64,000 nucleotides of DNA from Brassica napus (GCF_020379485.1 NC_063450.1:27194137-27258136); one strand, 5' to 3'; positions 46,301 to 58,877 are shown, numbered from the stretch's first letter. Made by a program: numbers and translations. The notes: generated by a model from the sequence alone, not told the origin.

Positions 46301-49300
46301 GCCCTTGTAAAAGACGTAGTCTTGGAGGAAAGAAGAGCTGACCTGGTACGTACTTAATCTGCTTTTACTTGTTATTATCTACTGTTAAAAATTTACTTGC
46401 TATCGTAATGCCTTAACTTAAGCTTTCCCACTGTTATAAAATTATTTGCTAACTTAAGCTATCTACTGTTAAAAATTTGTTTGCTATCGTAATGCCTTAA
46501 CTTAAGCTTTCCCACTGTAGAAAAATTATTTGCTAGCTTAATGAATTAACTTAAGCTTTCCCACTGTCTAATATGTGCGCTCCATGATGAGCTGTTGTTA
46601 TCAACTTTGCTTGCTTTTTATCCTTCAAGTTGATTACAAATTTAGTATTCATTTCATATTTTCTGAGAATTTGAATAAGAAGTTTGCATCTGATGAATTG
46701 ATGTCATTTCCCTGAAAATGCTTTTCATATGTTTAATATTCTTGATGAACTCTTGAGCTTAATATGGGTAGCTTTGCCTCTGTCCACTATATGCCCTTGA
46801 TGAACGGTTTGGATATCTTGTGCTTATCACATTGATTGTGAAATTGGTATTGTAGATTTCTCTGTGAGAATTTTTAGTGGGAAGTGTATATGATAACGAC
46901 GTTGCCATTTGTTTGCTCTTTTCCCGTAAATGTTGTTCCTAGTATCAGTAGCTTTCTCATTGTATGTTACAACTCACAAGCACTCCATGATGAACCGTAG
47001 GATGCCTTGTTTCTCTCAAGTTGATCACAGATTTAATGTCATTGCTCCAAAGTTTAATTTAAAAAAAATATATCATTTATGGCCATCTGTGTGTAACGTT
47101 TACTTGAATCATTGTTCTTTGCAGATACACTCAGCTGCTACTATCTTGGACAAAAACAACTTGGTTAAGTATGACAGGAAAAGTGGATATTTCCAAGTTA
47201 CTGATTTGGGAAGGATTGCTAGCTACTACTATATAAGTCATGGGACCATAGCTACGTACAATGAGCATTTGAAGCCAACGATGGGTGATATAGATCTTTA
47301 TCGTCTGTTCTCACTGAGTGAGGAGTTCAAGTATGTGACTGTTCGGCAAGATGAGAAGATGGAACTGGCCAAACTTCTGGATCGTGTCCCAATTCCGATC
47401 AAGGAAACACTGGAGGAGCCCAGTGCAAAGATTAATGTTTTGCTACAGGCATACATTTCACAGCTAAAGCTTGAGGGTCTTTCTTTGACATCAGACATGG
47501 TTTATATAACTCAGGTTTGTTGCTTGTTCTCTCATCTCTACATTATTAAATTGCTGTGTCTGTTCTCTGGTTTGTTCCTTGTTCTCTCTGTTTTTTTCTC
47601 TCATCCCTCCTAGTTACGTTTTTAAATTGCTGTATCTATTCTCTGGTTTGTTCCCTGTTCTCTCTGCTTTCGTCTCATCTCTCTTAGTTACATTAATAAA
47701 TTGCAGTATCTGTTCTCTCTGCTTTCGTCTCTCATCTCTTGGTTACTCTATTAAATTACTGTATCTGTTCTCTGGTTTGTTCCTTGTTCTCTCCGCTTTC
47801 TTCTCTCATCTCTCCTAGTTACATAATGTATCTCGTCTCTGTTGTGTTCCTTGTTCTCTGTGCTTTCTTCTCTCATCTCTCCTAGTTACATTATTAAATT
47901 TCTGTATCTGTTCTCTGGTGCTTACGTCTCATTTTTTATATCGTTTTCAGAGCGCTGGACGTCTTGTACGAGCTCTCTATGAAATTGTATTGAAGCGCGG
48001 ATGGGCTCAACTGGCTGAGAAAGCTCTGAACTTGTCTAAAATGGTTGGGAAGAGGATGTGGAGTGTCCAGACACCTCTCCGTCAGTTTCATGGAATTCCT
48101 AATGAGATTTTGATGAAGTTGGAGAAGAAGGATTTGGTGTGGGAGAGGTACTATGACCTGTCGTCACAGGAGCTAGGAGAGCTTATTCGTAGTCCTAAGA
48201 TGGGCAGACCGCTTCACAAGTTCATCCACCAGTTCCCAAAATTGGTTCTTGCAGCACAAGTTCAGCCTATTACTCGAACTGTTCTGCGGGTGGAACTCAC
48301 AATTACACCAGACTTCCAGTGGGATGAGAAAATTCATAAATACGTGGAGCCGTTTTGGATCATTGTGGAAGACAATGATTGTGAGAAGATCCTTCATCAT
48401 GAGTATTTTCTATTGAAGAAGCAGTATATCAGTGAGGATCACACCTTGAACTTCACTGTCCCAATCTTTGAACCGCTGCCACCTCAGTACTTTGTCCGAG
48501 TGGTTTCAGACAAGTGGCTTGGGTCGCAGACTGTGTTACCTGTATCTTTTAGACACCTTATACTTCCAGAAAAGTACCCGCCACCTACAGAGCTACTGGA
48601 CTTGCAGCCCCTCCCTGTCACAGCGCTTAGGAATCCGAATTATGAGAGACTCTATCAGGATTTCAAGCATTTCAATCCGGTGCAGACTCAAGTCTTTAAT
48701 GTTTTGTATAACACTAACGATAATGTGTTGGTTGCTGCTCCAACGGGAAGTGGGAAGACTATATGTGCTGAGTTTGCTATATTGAAGAATCATCAAGAAG
48801 TACTCCTAAGGCAGGAAGATGATACTAAAAGGCAAAGTGGACCTGATGCTACAATGCGTGTTGTCTATATTGCTCCAAAAGAGGCTATTGCTAAGGAGCA
48901 GTTTCGCATCTGGGAGAGGAAGTTTGGGAAGGTTCTTGGTTTACGGGTTGTTGAGCTGACCGGGGAGACAGCGTTGGATCTTAAGCTGCTGGAGAAAAGT
49001 CAGATAATTATAAGTACTCCTGAGAAATGGGATGCTCTGTCTCGCAGGTGGAAACAGAGAAAATACGTACAACAGGTTAGTCTTTTCATTGTGGACGAGC
49101 TTCATCTAATTGGTGAAGGTCAAGGTGGTACAGTGCTGGAGGTGATAGTCTCTAGAATGAGATATATTTCTAGTCAGGGTGATAATAAGATTAGGATTGT
49201 TGCGCTTTCTACTTCCCTTGCAAATGCGAAAGATCTTGGGGAGTGGATTGGGGCCAGTTCTCACGGCCTATTCAATTTCCCTCCTGGTGTCCGTCCTGTT

Positions 49301-51169
49301 CCACTGGAGATCCACATACAAGGAGTGGATATATCCAGTTTTGAAGCCAGGATGCAGGCAATGACCAAGCCAACCTACACCGCCATAGTCCAGCATGCCA
49401 AGAACAAGAAGCCGGCTATAGTTTTTGTCCCAACCCGTACACATGTCCGCTTGACTGCTGTGGATCTGATGGCTTACTCTCACATTGACAACCCACAGAG
49501 CCCTGATTTCCTGTTAGGGAAACTAGAAGAACTTGAGGATTTTGTTGATGAACTGCGCGAGAAAACATTGAAGGAGACACTGCGCCATGGTATTGGGTAC
49601 TTGCACGAGGGTTTATGCAGTCAAGATCAGGAGATCGTGACACAACTCTTTGAAGCTGGACGGATTCAGGTTTGTGTGATGAGCAGTTCATTGTGTTGGG
49701 GCACTCCATTAACTGCACATCTGGTGGTGGTGATGGGGACGCAGTACTACGATGGAAGGGAGAATTCACACTCAGATTATGCAGTCTCTGATTTGCTTCA
49801 GATGATGGGGCGTGCTAGCCGACCTCTACTTGACAATGCTGGAAAGTGTGTGATATTCTGCCATGCTCCTCGAAAAGAGTATTACAAGAAGTTTCTTTAT
49901 GAAGCCTTCCCTGTGGAAAGTCATCTCCAGCATTTCTTGCATAATAATTTCAATGCAGAAGTGGTTGCTGGGGTTATAGAGAACAAGCAAGATGCAGTTG
50001 ATTATCTTACATGGACTTTGATGTACAGGAGGCTTCCCCAGAATCCTAACTACTACAATCTTCAAGGAGTGAGCCACAGACATTTGTCTGATCACTTATC
50101 AGAGCTGGTTGAGAACACCTTGTCTGATCTTGAAGCCAGTAAGTGCATTGAGATAGAGGATGAGATGGACCTCTCTGCTCTCAACCTTGGGATGATTTCA
50201 TCCTACTATTACATCAGTTACACCACCATCGAGCGCTTCAGTTCTCTTCTGTCTTCTAAAACCAAGATGAAGGGACTTCTTGAGATCTTAACATCGGCTT
50301 CAGAGTACGACATGATCCCAATAAGGCCTGGCGAAGAGGACAGAGTTAGGAGGCTCATCAATCACCAGAGGTTCTCGTTTGAAAACCCAAACTGCACAGA
50401 TCCTCATGTGAAAGCAAACGCTCTTCTTCAGGCTCATTTCTCGAGGCAAAGCATTACCACGAACTTGGAAATGGATCAGCGTGAGGTCCTTCTATCAGCA
50501 ACCAGACTTCTACAGGCGATGGTGGATGTGATATCAAGCAATGGCTGGCTGAATCTTGCTCTGTTAGCAATGGAAGCAAGCCAGATGGTGACTCAAGGCA
50601 TGTGGGAGCGTGACTCGATGCTTTTGCAGCTCCCTCACTTCACAAAGGACTTGGCAAAAAGATGCCAGGAGAATAACATTGAAACCGTATTTGATCTTGT
50701 GGAGATGGAGGATGAAGAACGCCAAGAGCTTCTCAAGATGAAGGACACTGAGCTCTTAGACATTGCCAGATTCTGCAACCGCTTCCCAAACATTGACCTG
50801 ACTTACGAGGTTGTGGGCAGTGAAGATGTGACCGCGGGGAAGGAGGTGACGTTGCAGGTGATGCTTGAGAGAGACATGGAGGGGAGGACGGAAGTGGGAG
50901 CTGTGGATGCACCCAGGTATCCCAAGACCAAAGAAGAAGGGTGGTGGCTGGTTGTGGGGGACACCAAGACGAACCAGTTGGTTGCCATCAAGCGTGTATC
51001 CTTGCAGAAGAAAGCGAAGGTGAAGCTCGATTTCCAAGTACCGAGTGAAGCAGGAGAGAAGTCGTACACACTCTACTTCATGTGCGACTCTTACTTAGGC
51101 TGTGACCAAGAGTACGCTTTCTCCGTTGATGTCAAGGAGTCTGGCGCTGAAGATCAGATGGAAGAGTGA
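43394..51169 (+). CDS. BRR2A: BRR2, U5 snRNP DExH-box RNA helicase (spliceosome)
   Basis: Coding exons 43394-46345, 47125-47514 and 47951-51169 join in frame (984, 130 and 1072 codons) to about 2,186 aa, near the plant BRR2 length. Introns start GTACGT and GTTTGT and end TTTGCAG and TTTTCAG. After an N-terminal region with an acidic stretch (about 205-265) come two Ski2-like helicase cassettes, each with a Sec63 unit. N-cassette: APTGAGKT (531-538), DEIH (643-646), [19 protein letters not shown]; complete, so active. C-cassette: APTGSGKT (1377-1384), DELH (1496-1499), STSLAN for [12 protein letters not shown]; the diverged motifs fit the regulatory, pseudo-active cassette of the family. BRR2 in the U5 snRNP unwinds U4/U6 before catalysis, under PRP8 and SNU114 control. 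It is essential; Arabidopsis BRR2A is EMB1507. No disruption was seen. Which paralogue (A or B) it is was inferred from the DC1 neighbour. Confidence 0.97.
46346..47124 (+). other. BRR2 intron 1 with internal repeats
   Basis: 779 bp. At 46375-46570 a block reading CTACTGTTAAAAATTT, GCTATCGTAATGCC and TTAACTTAAGCTTTCCCACT occurs twice in full, and its CTTAAGCTTTCCCACTGT end a third time. Open frames in it (for example 46930 onward) are accidental extensions of exon 2. Confidence 0.8.
47515..47950 (+). repeat. BRR2 intron 2, CT-rich minisatellite
   Basis: The 436-bp intron consists almost wholly of about six degenerate copies of a roughly 70-75-bp unit: GTTTGTTCCTTGTTCTCTCT, CTTTCTTCTCTCATCTCTCC, TAGTTACATTATTAAATTGC and TGTATCTGTTCTCTG. 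The pyrimidine-rich units resemble repeated polypyrimidine tracts. Confidence 0.85.
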
Positions 51170-51490
51170 TCTTGTGTTTCAGGTTAGTGTGTTTTTAGTG
51201 CATTTGTCAGATAAAACTTGGATTTTGGTAGTTTGAAAGTTAGAAAATGAGACATGCTTTCTTTTATTTGCAGGCGTGCTGTGGATTCTGGAGAAGAGCA
51301 TTCTCACTTTTATGTAATATGTGTCCTGAGTTTTAGACCAAAATTGTGCTTCTGTACTGTTTGTTTTTGTTTTGTCTGGACCAAAATCGAAACAGTAGAC
51401 GTGTCAAAAACTCGTTTCGAGTTCTGTTTCTCTGAAAGCTGGAGATTTGAGAAACGAATATTAATGAAATGCAGCAATTTTTATTAAGGG
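51170..51490 (+). other. BRR2 3' UTR, probably with an intron
   Basis: After the stop, GTTTCAG|GTTAGTGTG and TTTATTTGCAG|GCGTGC could bound a 91-bp intron (51183-51273). The trailer then runs to about 51486, where ATTAATGAAATG offers a polyadenylation-like signal. Confidence 0.5.
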
Positions 51491-51828
51491 ACAATAGTGA
51501 GGCCACGATGTTGTAGAGACGTATTGAAAGCAGCACTGGGCAGTGACTGAAGTTCTCACTACCATTTCTTCATCAACTATTTATAAACTTGTAGTATGAA
51601 TCTTTCATAAGCACTTTAATCATCCGACACACTTGGTGTTTTGTCTTTTTCTTTTGCGATGTTACTTTTGTTGTTGTTCGAGTTTGGAAAGAGAAAAGAC
51701 AGAAACAAGTATTGGACTATAGAGTGCGCATCTTCAATTTTGTTAGTTACACTTAAAAGGAATGAAATCGTTAAAAATTTTATATTATGGGGAACGGGAA
51801 TATAAGCAGTGACTAGTACTAACAAAAT
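51491..51828. other. Intergenic, no gene seen
   Basis: Short stretch between the BRR2 trailer and the next element. Frames here are short and lack recognisable content. Confidence 0.5.
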
Positions 51829-53159
51829 GAGAAAATGCATTTTAAACGCCGAAGAGTGTCACTTTCTAACATTTTAAACACTGAAATTTTCTTATTAGCA
51901 CTTTAAACCTCCAAAGTGATATTTTTATCATAATAAACCTCCAAATATGTTTTCATGTTCATAGACGATCGGTACTATTTATTTTACAGATCAAAATGAT
52001 GACGTGATAGTTTTTTTTTCTTTTTAAATAAAAAATAAAAATATAGAAAAATACAGAAAAAATCGAATAAAATTGGAAAAAATTGTAAAAAATTCAAAAC
52101 AAAATTTTTAAAAAATTTAAAAATACAAAAACATAAAAATTAAAATTTCAAACTTAAAAATAAAAATAAAATATTAAAATTCTAAAAATTCAAAAATAAA
52201 ATTTAAAATTAAAATGTCAAATTTAAAAAAGAAATTTTTTTAATTTTTTTTTTTAAAATTCAAAAATAAGATCTAAAATTAAAACTTCAAACTTAAAAAT
52301 TAAAATTGTAAAAAAAATTGTAAATATTTAACCAAAAAAATTATATTTATTTTAAAATTTCATCCAATTAAAGTGACTGTCACTTATGATGATATCAAAA
52401 CTTGCCGCCATCAAAAACAATATATCAAAACTTGCTACCATCAAAAACTTTTTTTTTGATAATCCGAATATCCAGACACCTTACATAGCCCGACTAGCGC
52501 CTAAGTACACTTCTCAGAAATCATCTCGGGAGGGCGCCAATTTCACCCCATGTTAATTGATGGTGACCACACGCAGGACTAATAGTTCTCTCAAATATTG
52601 AGTTTTGTCCCAAAAAGATTTTCTAAGAAAGAAAATGACCAAAAATGTTTCATTAAAGATGCAAAAGACTCTTATGCTCTAAATATATAAATACAAATAA
52701 ATAAAGAAAAATTTCAAATTATTATTTTTAAAATATTTTAGATCTTATTTTAGAATTTTAAAATTTTTATTTTCGTTTTTAAATTTGACATTTTAATTTT
52801 AGATCTTATTTTTGATTTTTTTGAATTTTTTATATTTTTATTTATTTTAAAGATTGAAATTTTAATGTTGATGTTTTTTGAATTTTGAATTTTTTTTGAA
52901 TTTTTTTATAATTTTTTGTAATTTCATTAAAATTTTTCTGTATTTTTATTTTATTTTTTATTTTTAAGAAAAAAAACCGACACGTCATCATTTTAACCTG
53001 TAAAATGAATAGTACCGGTCGCCTATGAACTGGAAAACATCGTTGGAGGTTTATTACGATAAAAATGTCACTTTGAAGGTGTAAATTGTTAGTCAAAAAA
53101 TTTCGGTGTTTAGAGTGCTAGAAAGTGACACTCTCGATGTTTAAAATGCGATGTTCCCG
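51829..53159. mobile_element. Long-TIR MULE-type element, non-autonomous
   Basis: The first and last roughly 185 bp are inverted copies at about 80 percent identity. Markers include GCATTTTAAAC, GAGTGTCACTTTCTA, ATAATAAACCTCCAA / GTAATAAACCTCCAA, and AAAATGATGACGTG. Flanks are TAACAAAAT (51820-51828) and TAGCAAAAT (53160-53168), a 9-bp duplication with one mismatch. The interior has runs built from AAAATTCAAAAAT words, also inverted between the halves, and no gene. A SINE-like element sits inside. Confidence 0.8.
52447..52590 (-). mobile_element. SINE-like insertion inside the long-TIR element
   Basis: On - it ends GGATATTCGGATTATC plus an A tail (T run 52448-52457 on +), like the SINE at 3102-3254, which also ends GGATTATC-A. 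The body is GC-richer than its surroundings (GGCGCCCTCCCGAG, GGCGCTAGTCGGGC). No clear target duplication was found; the right end is approximate. Confidence 0.5.
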
Positions 53160-53161
53160 TA

Positions 53162-53236
53162 GCAAAATTGGATCTGGGATCAAATAATTTTAGTTGCACA
53201 AAATTGGATCTGGGATCAAATAATTTTAGTTACACT
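53162..53236 (+). repeat. Tandem duplication of about 37 bp
   Basis: GCAAAATTGGATCTGGGATC and the following AAATAATTTTAGTT occur twice in a row, directly beyond the right flank of the long-TIR element. Confidence 0.9.
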
Positions 53237-53329
53237 ATTTGCCATGGCCATGAACTGTTGCACAGGTATAAAGATTTATTCAATGTTTCTACAGATTAAT
53301 AATGCATCCATTTGAAGAACAGATCATCA

Positions 53330-55169
53330 TTCTTACTTCTCGTACAAGGATATTAAGATAACAAATTTATATGTTTTTCTAGATTTACTTATATTGAACA
53401 AAGTGCATAAGATATTCGTAATTATTTATAAATATTCATAATTTTTTGAATATTCAGAAAAATCTGAAGTTTATAATTCATCAGAAAAAACAAATATTAA
53501 AAATCAATATCCGTTAAAAATGGAGAAAATCATAAATACTACAAAATTTATACAACTCTGGCTTTTATACAAGTAGTTGAATACTTACAATTAAACATAG
53601 ACTTTTAAAAATATATTTTTATTTACTTATTATTTAATATATCTTTATTTACAAAATCACTTATAAAATTTTTAATTTAAGAAATGAATATCAAGGCCTC
53701 ATAAAAACAGCATTTTATTAATTCTTGTTATTCAAAAGTTTAATTAATTTTAATACCGAATATAAAGTTTCATTAATTGTTATTTTTATTTTATTTTAAA
53801 AAAATTATTTTGAAAACAAATTTGTATGTTTTCTAGATTTATTTATATTGAAAAGTGGATAAGATATTGTAAATATTCAGAATTTTTTGGATCTTCAGAA
53901 AATATTTTAATTTGGATATCCGGAAAAATCTGGTGATCAATAATTCTTCGGAAAAAAACAAATTTTAAAAATCAATATCCGTTAAAAATAGAGCAAATCA
54001 GAAATACTAAAAATTTATATAACTCTGACTTTTATACAAGTAGATGTATATGTACAATTAAACATAGAGTTTTAAATATATAATTTTACATAATTATTAT
54101 TTTAATATATATTTATTTACAAAATTACATATAAAAATTCAGAAATGAATGTCAAGGCTTTATAAAAACAACATTTTCTTATTTTTTGTTATTCAAAAGT
54201 TTAACTAATTTTAATAATGAATATAAAGTTTCAGCAAATGTTATTTTTATTTTATACTATGTGAATATATTATTTTGAAAACAGATTCGCATATTTTCTA
54301 GATTTACTTATATTGAACAAAGTGGATAAGATATTCGTAACTATTTACAAATATTCATAAATGTTTTGGATATCCAGAAAATATTTTAATTTGGATATCC
54401 GGAAAAGCTGGAGATCAATAATTCTTCTGAAAATATATATTAAAAATTAATATCTGTTAAAAATGGAACAAATCATAAATACCTCCAAATTTATACAACA
54501 ATTGCTTTTATACTAGTAGATGTATATCTCCAATTATACATAGAGTTTTAAATATATAATTTTACATAATTGTATTTACTATATTTTTATTTACAAAATT
54601 ACTTATAACATTTCCTTAATTTTTTAATTCAAAAGTTAATTATTTAATTAATTTTAATATTGAATATAACGTTTCAGCAATTGTTATTTTATACTATGTA
54701 TATAATATTATTTTGAAAACAAATTTGTATGTTTTCTAGATTTACTTATGTTGAACAAGTTGGATAAGATATACGTAAATATTTACAAATATTTATCAAT
54801 TTTTTGGATATCGAGAAAATATTTTAATTTGGATATCCGAAAAATCTAGAGATAAGTAGTTGTTAGAAGAAAAAATATATATATAAATTAAATATCCGTT
54901 AAAAATGGATCAAATCATAAATACTCTCTAGATGTTATACAAGTAGATATATATTTACAATTAAACATAGAGTTTTAAATATATAATTGTAAAATTTATA
55001 ATTTAATATATATTTGTTTACAAAATTACTAATAAAAAAATTTAAATTAAGAAATGAATATTAAGGCTTTATAGAAATAATATTTTCTTAATTTTTTTAA
55101 TCCAAATGTTTTATTAATTTTAATATTGAATATAAATTTTCAGAAATTGTTATTTTATACTATCTAAAA
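53330..55169 (+). repeat. AT-rich satellite-like array, left part
   Basis: Tandem units of about 440-460 bp. Each shows, in order, TTTTCTAGATTTACTTATAT, GATAAGATATTCGTAA, TTTTAATTTGGATATCCGGA, AATATCCGTTAAAAATGGA, CTTTTATACAAGTAGATG, AATTAAACATAGAGTTTTAA, AAGAAATGAATATCAAGG and TATAAAGTTTCAG. Unit starts lie near 53373, 53830, 54291 and 54728. The array is interrupted at 55169 by MULE-2 and resumes at 59811. No coding. Confidence 0.9.
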
Positions 55170-56283
55170 TGGATTTTTGCCAAAACTAACCCACAACTTG
55201 ATTTTAATCTCAAACCTATACCCAAACTTGAATCAAATGCAAAACTAACCTAAAAGCCTAGTGAAATTACAGCTCAACCCCTTGTGACCAAACAAAAAAA
55301 CAGAAGCCATTTTTACGAATATAGCCCCAGTAAATCGTCTGAGTCGTCTGAGATGTTGGAAGTCGTCTGGACGACTGAAGTGTAAGTCGTCTGGTACCAG
55401 TTTATTTTAAAAATAATTTATAAATCTTGTAAAAAAATATTTTGATGCGTGAAAAATAAAAATCAAGTAATTATAAACAGTTTTAAGTGATATAAATTAA
55501 GATATGATAAAATTGATTTGTTTTGAAGATAGATGAGTGGAAGTAGTGAATCATGAAATACTTTGGTTTAAGAGTTTGGCAAACATATGTTGTAGTATTG
55601 TATGTATTGTTAGGGTTAGATTTTGGAAAACTAAAATGTTTTTTTCAAAAATTAGTTTTCAGCTATATGTGTATATTTCTGTGTATAGTAAACACTTTTC
55701 AAGTTTGATTTGGTTTTATGAAGTGTTTTATTAGATAATTAAGTTTAGGGGTTATGTTTAGGGTGTGGGCGACTTATATTTCAGTCGTCTGTTGAATAAT
55801 TTACCCGGACGACGTATATTTCAGTCGTCCAACATCGTACCGAACCTTTAATTTTACCAATGTACGTTTTAACCTAACCGGATCATTTTACTCGGACGAC
55901 TTACATTTCAGTCGTCTGGTGAAGAAATTAAAACAGACGACTTACATGTAAGTCATCCAAATATTCCAGCCTAAATTTTTTTAAAAAAATTATTTTCCCA
56001 CTTAAATAATTTAAACCAGACGACTTACTTGTAAGTCGTTTGGAAAGTCTTCTATTTTAGTCTCCCGCTAAAAATATTTAATTTTCCACTAAAAATATTA
56101 AACTCTTCTGGACGACTTACATGTAAGTCGTCTGTTTTAATTTCTTCAACAGACGACTGAAATGTAAGTCGTCTAGGAAGTCGTCTGAGTCAAAAATATT
56201 TAACCTAATTGGATTTTTTGTCTCCCTATATAAAGAAAAATTTACACATTCTCTCTTTCCCTCTCAAATGGCTGCAACAAAAA

Positions 56284-57120
56284 TGTAATGTTCATCATTC
56301 TAAAACTCTCCAACATCTCTCTAATCTCTTTGACTTGAAAACACCAAACTTTATATGAATTTTTCAGTTTTGTCTCTTATATTTCTTACTAATCTATCTA
56401 TTTTGCAGGTTTTTAATCACTTGGTACTCATCTTCCACTAATTTAAAGGTAGATCTATTAATTTTAGATATGTATTTTTGTGTGTTCTATAAATGTAGAT
56501 TTATCTAATCTTCTACTCATTTTCTCTATTTTTAAGTCATTTGAACGTTTTTGGATATGCAGGTTTTTCAGATCTGGAAGACTTCTGAGACGACTTACTT
56601 GTTAGTCGTCTGGACTTCTTGGAAGTCTTCTGACAAAGTCGTCTGGACTTCCAGGAAGTCGTCTGGACTTCCAGGAAGTCGTCTGGATTTTTCTGAGCGT
56701 TTTGGTTAGTTCTTATGTCTGATTTTTCTTCATTTGGTAACTTCTTGTTGTATAAAGTTCTTACTTTTTTCCCAAACTAAAACTCTCCAAACCCACTCTA
56801 ATCTCTTTGACTTGAAAACACCAAACTTTATATGAATTTTTCAGTTTTGTCTCATGTCTTTCTTACTAATCTATCTTTTTTGCAGGTTTTTAATTAGATG
56901 GTACTCATCTTCCACTAATTTAAAGGTAGATCTATTATTTTTAGATATGTATTTTTGTGTGTTCTGTAAAGGTAGATTTATCTAATCTTCCACTCATTTT
57001 TTTCTGTTTTTAAGCCATTTGAACGTTTTTGAATATGCAGGTTTTTCAGATCTAGATTTAATATGCAGGTTTTTCAGATCTGGAAACTTCTGGGACGACT
57101 TACTTGTTAGTCGTCTGGAA
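56284..57120 (+). repeat. Direct duplication inside MULE-2
   Basis: A segment with CTCTTTGACTTGAAAACACC, TTTTGCAGGTTTTTAATYA, CTCATCTTCCACTAATTTAA and GATATGCAGGTTTTTCAGAT occurs at about 56300-56600 and again at about 56775-57080, roughly 475 bp apart. Each copy leads into a TCGTCTGG array. The repeated TTTTGCAGG and ATATGCAGG resemble splice acceptors, so this may be a duplicated untranslated exon/intron block. Confidence 0.8.
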
Positions 57121-58313
57121 GTCGTCTGGACTTCCTAAAAGTCGTCTGGACTTCCTGTAAAGTCGTCTGGAAGTCGTCTGAACTTCCTAAAAGTCTTCTG
57201 ACAAAGTCGTCTGAACTTCCTGGAAGTCGTCTGGACTTCTTAGAAGTCGTCTGGTCTTGTCTACTCAAGTGGAATCCAAGCTTATCTTTGTAGAGGAATG
57301 ATCTATAATAGTTTTGTTTGTGGTCTGTTTTGTGAATTGCATGTCTACTCTTTTAGTTGTGAATTTTTTGTAAAATCAGTAATAATGTTTTCCAAGATGT
57401 ATTAAATGTGCTAACAATGTGTTTACACATTTACAAATCAATGAAATAATAGACTTCAGTAGCCTTTTTCTTATCTTTGGATCTCTCATATGCAATAATA
57501 AACTCCAATGGCCTTTTCTCATCATAATAAACAAGAATGTTCGTAGCTTCATATTGATACAACATTTTAAGAAGCATTTAACCCTTCTTCCAACACATAA
57601 CAATAGTCATCATTATTGTCTATAACAATAATACTTAAGAGATGGAAACAAACAATAGTAACTAGTCAAAGTATATCATATTTTTTTATAAGATTGCGTT
57701 GAAAAACTTAGTCAAATTTAGTAAAACTAAGGGAGAGAACATATTTTGTAAATATGAGTTTTACATATCTTGAAGTTACTTATCACTCTTAAAAATACAA
57801 GTTATTCAAAAACTAACGTAAAAGACTTAAAAACTAGCGGAGAAGACGCGGACGACTTCAATCTAAGTTGTCCAGACGACTAAACTATACGTCGTCTGGT
57901 CAACGCAGAGGTTATTTTTGCAATTGACTTTGAAATCTGTTATTTCGGACGACTGAAAAATAAGTCGTCTACTATTGCTTGGTTAAAAAAAAAACTCCAA
58001 AAAAGCTAGACGACATACATTTCAGTCGTCATAGGTTAGTTTTGCATTTGACCGGATTATTTCAGAAGTTTGACTTTTCTGGACGACTTACATTTCAGTC
58101 GTCTAGTGAAAATTAAAATAGTAATATTTTTTTTAAAGTAGACGACTTACAGTTAAGTTGTCATGGGTTAGTTTTGCATTTGAAAAAAAAAACTTCAAGA
58201 TTTAATTATATACAGACGACTTATAATTCAGTCGTCCACGAGACGACTGAAATGTAAATCGTATGTACGAGGTTTGACTAGAATCTCTCAAAAAAATCCC
58301 GATGACTTACAAG

Positions 58314-58877
58314 CCTTGTTCGAAAACGCGTCTTAGGCGGCCGTATACTCGCCGGAAACGCGTGAAACGGTGACACACCGTGGCGTTTTGCTCTAATTCG
58401 GTTGTCCATCGAAAAAAATAGAAAATCCCTTTGTTTTGTAGATTTGTTGTTCGAAATCACATGTTAGGCTATAGATCTGGTCAATTTGTGTTACAATCCA
58501 CAATATTAACAAGAAAAAGCTATAAATCGAAAGGAAAAAAATGAAAACGGCAGCAAAAAATCGCAGAGCTCTTAGGTTGAAGATGGGGTCATTTTAGTGT
58601 CTTTTCCCATTCATTTAACCTAGCACTGAAAAAAAAAACAAAAAAAGGCCCAACAGCTGTTCGAACCCGGGTTAATTGGGACTTACAAAACCAATCTAAC
58701 CACTAGACCATGAATAATCTACAGGATATATAGACATGTTTTATATTTAACTCTCATGTTTATATAAATGCCCTAAAACTAATCCCCGATTAATCCTCGA
58801 TTAATCTCCGATTTTTTCATAAATCGCTAGGCCCAACCCGAGCGCACACGTAGCGCCTAGCGAATTTCTGAACAGGG
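58314..58877. mobile_element. hAT-type MITE nested in MULE-2
   Basis: 564 bp with inverted ends CCTTGTTCGAAAACGCG and, inward from the right, CCCTGTTCAGAAATTCG, continuing into TAGGCGG / TAGGCGC. A perfect 8-bp duplication CTTACAAG flanks it (58306-58313 and 58878-58885). It lies within a palindrome unit of MULE-2. GC content is higher than around it. Confidence 0.85.
58650..58716 (-). other. tRNA-like sequence within the nested MITE
   Basis: On - it reads TGGTCTAGTGGTTAGATTGG, a good box A, and about 30 bases on GGGTTCGAAC, a good box B, then GGGCC and a T run like a Pol III terminator. No proper cloverleaf or acceptor stem pairs up, so it is a tRNA relic or a piece of a tRNA-derived SINE rather than a working tRNA gene. 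Confidence 0.45.

Noticed and set aside
46930..47124. In-frame extension upstream of BRR2 exon 2 with its own ATG
   Set aside because: It ends at a perfect TTTGCAG acceptor, and the protein match to BRR2 starts exactly after it. It is intron sequence.
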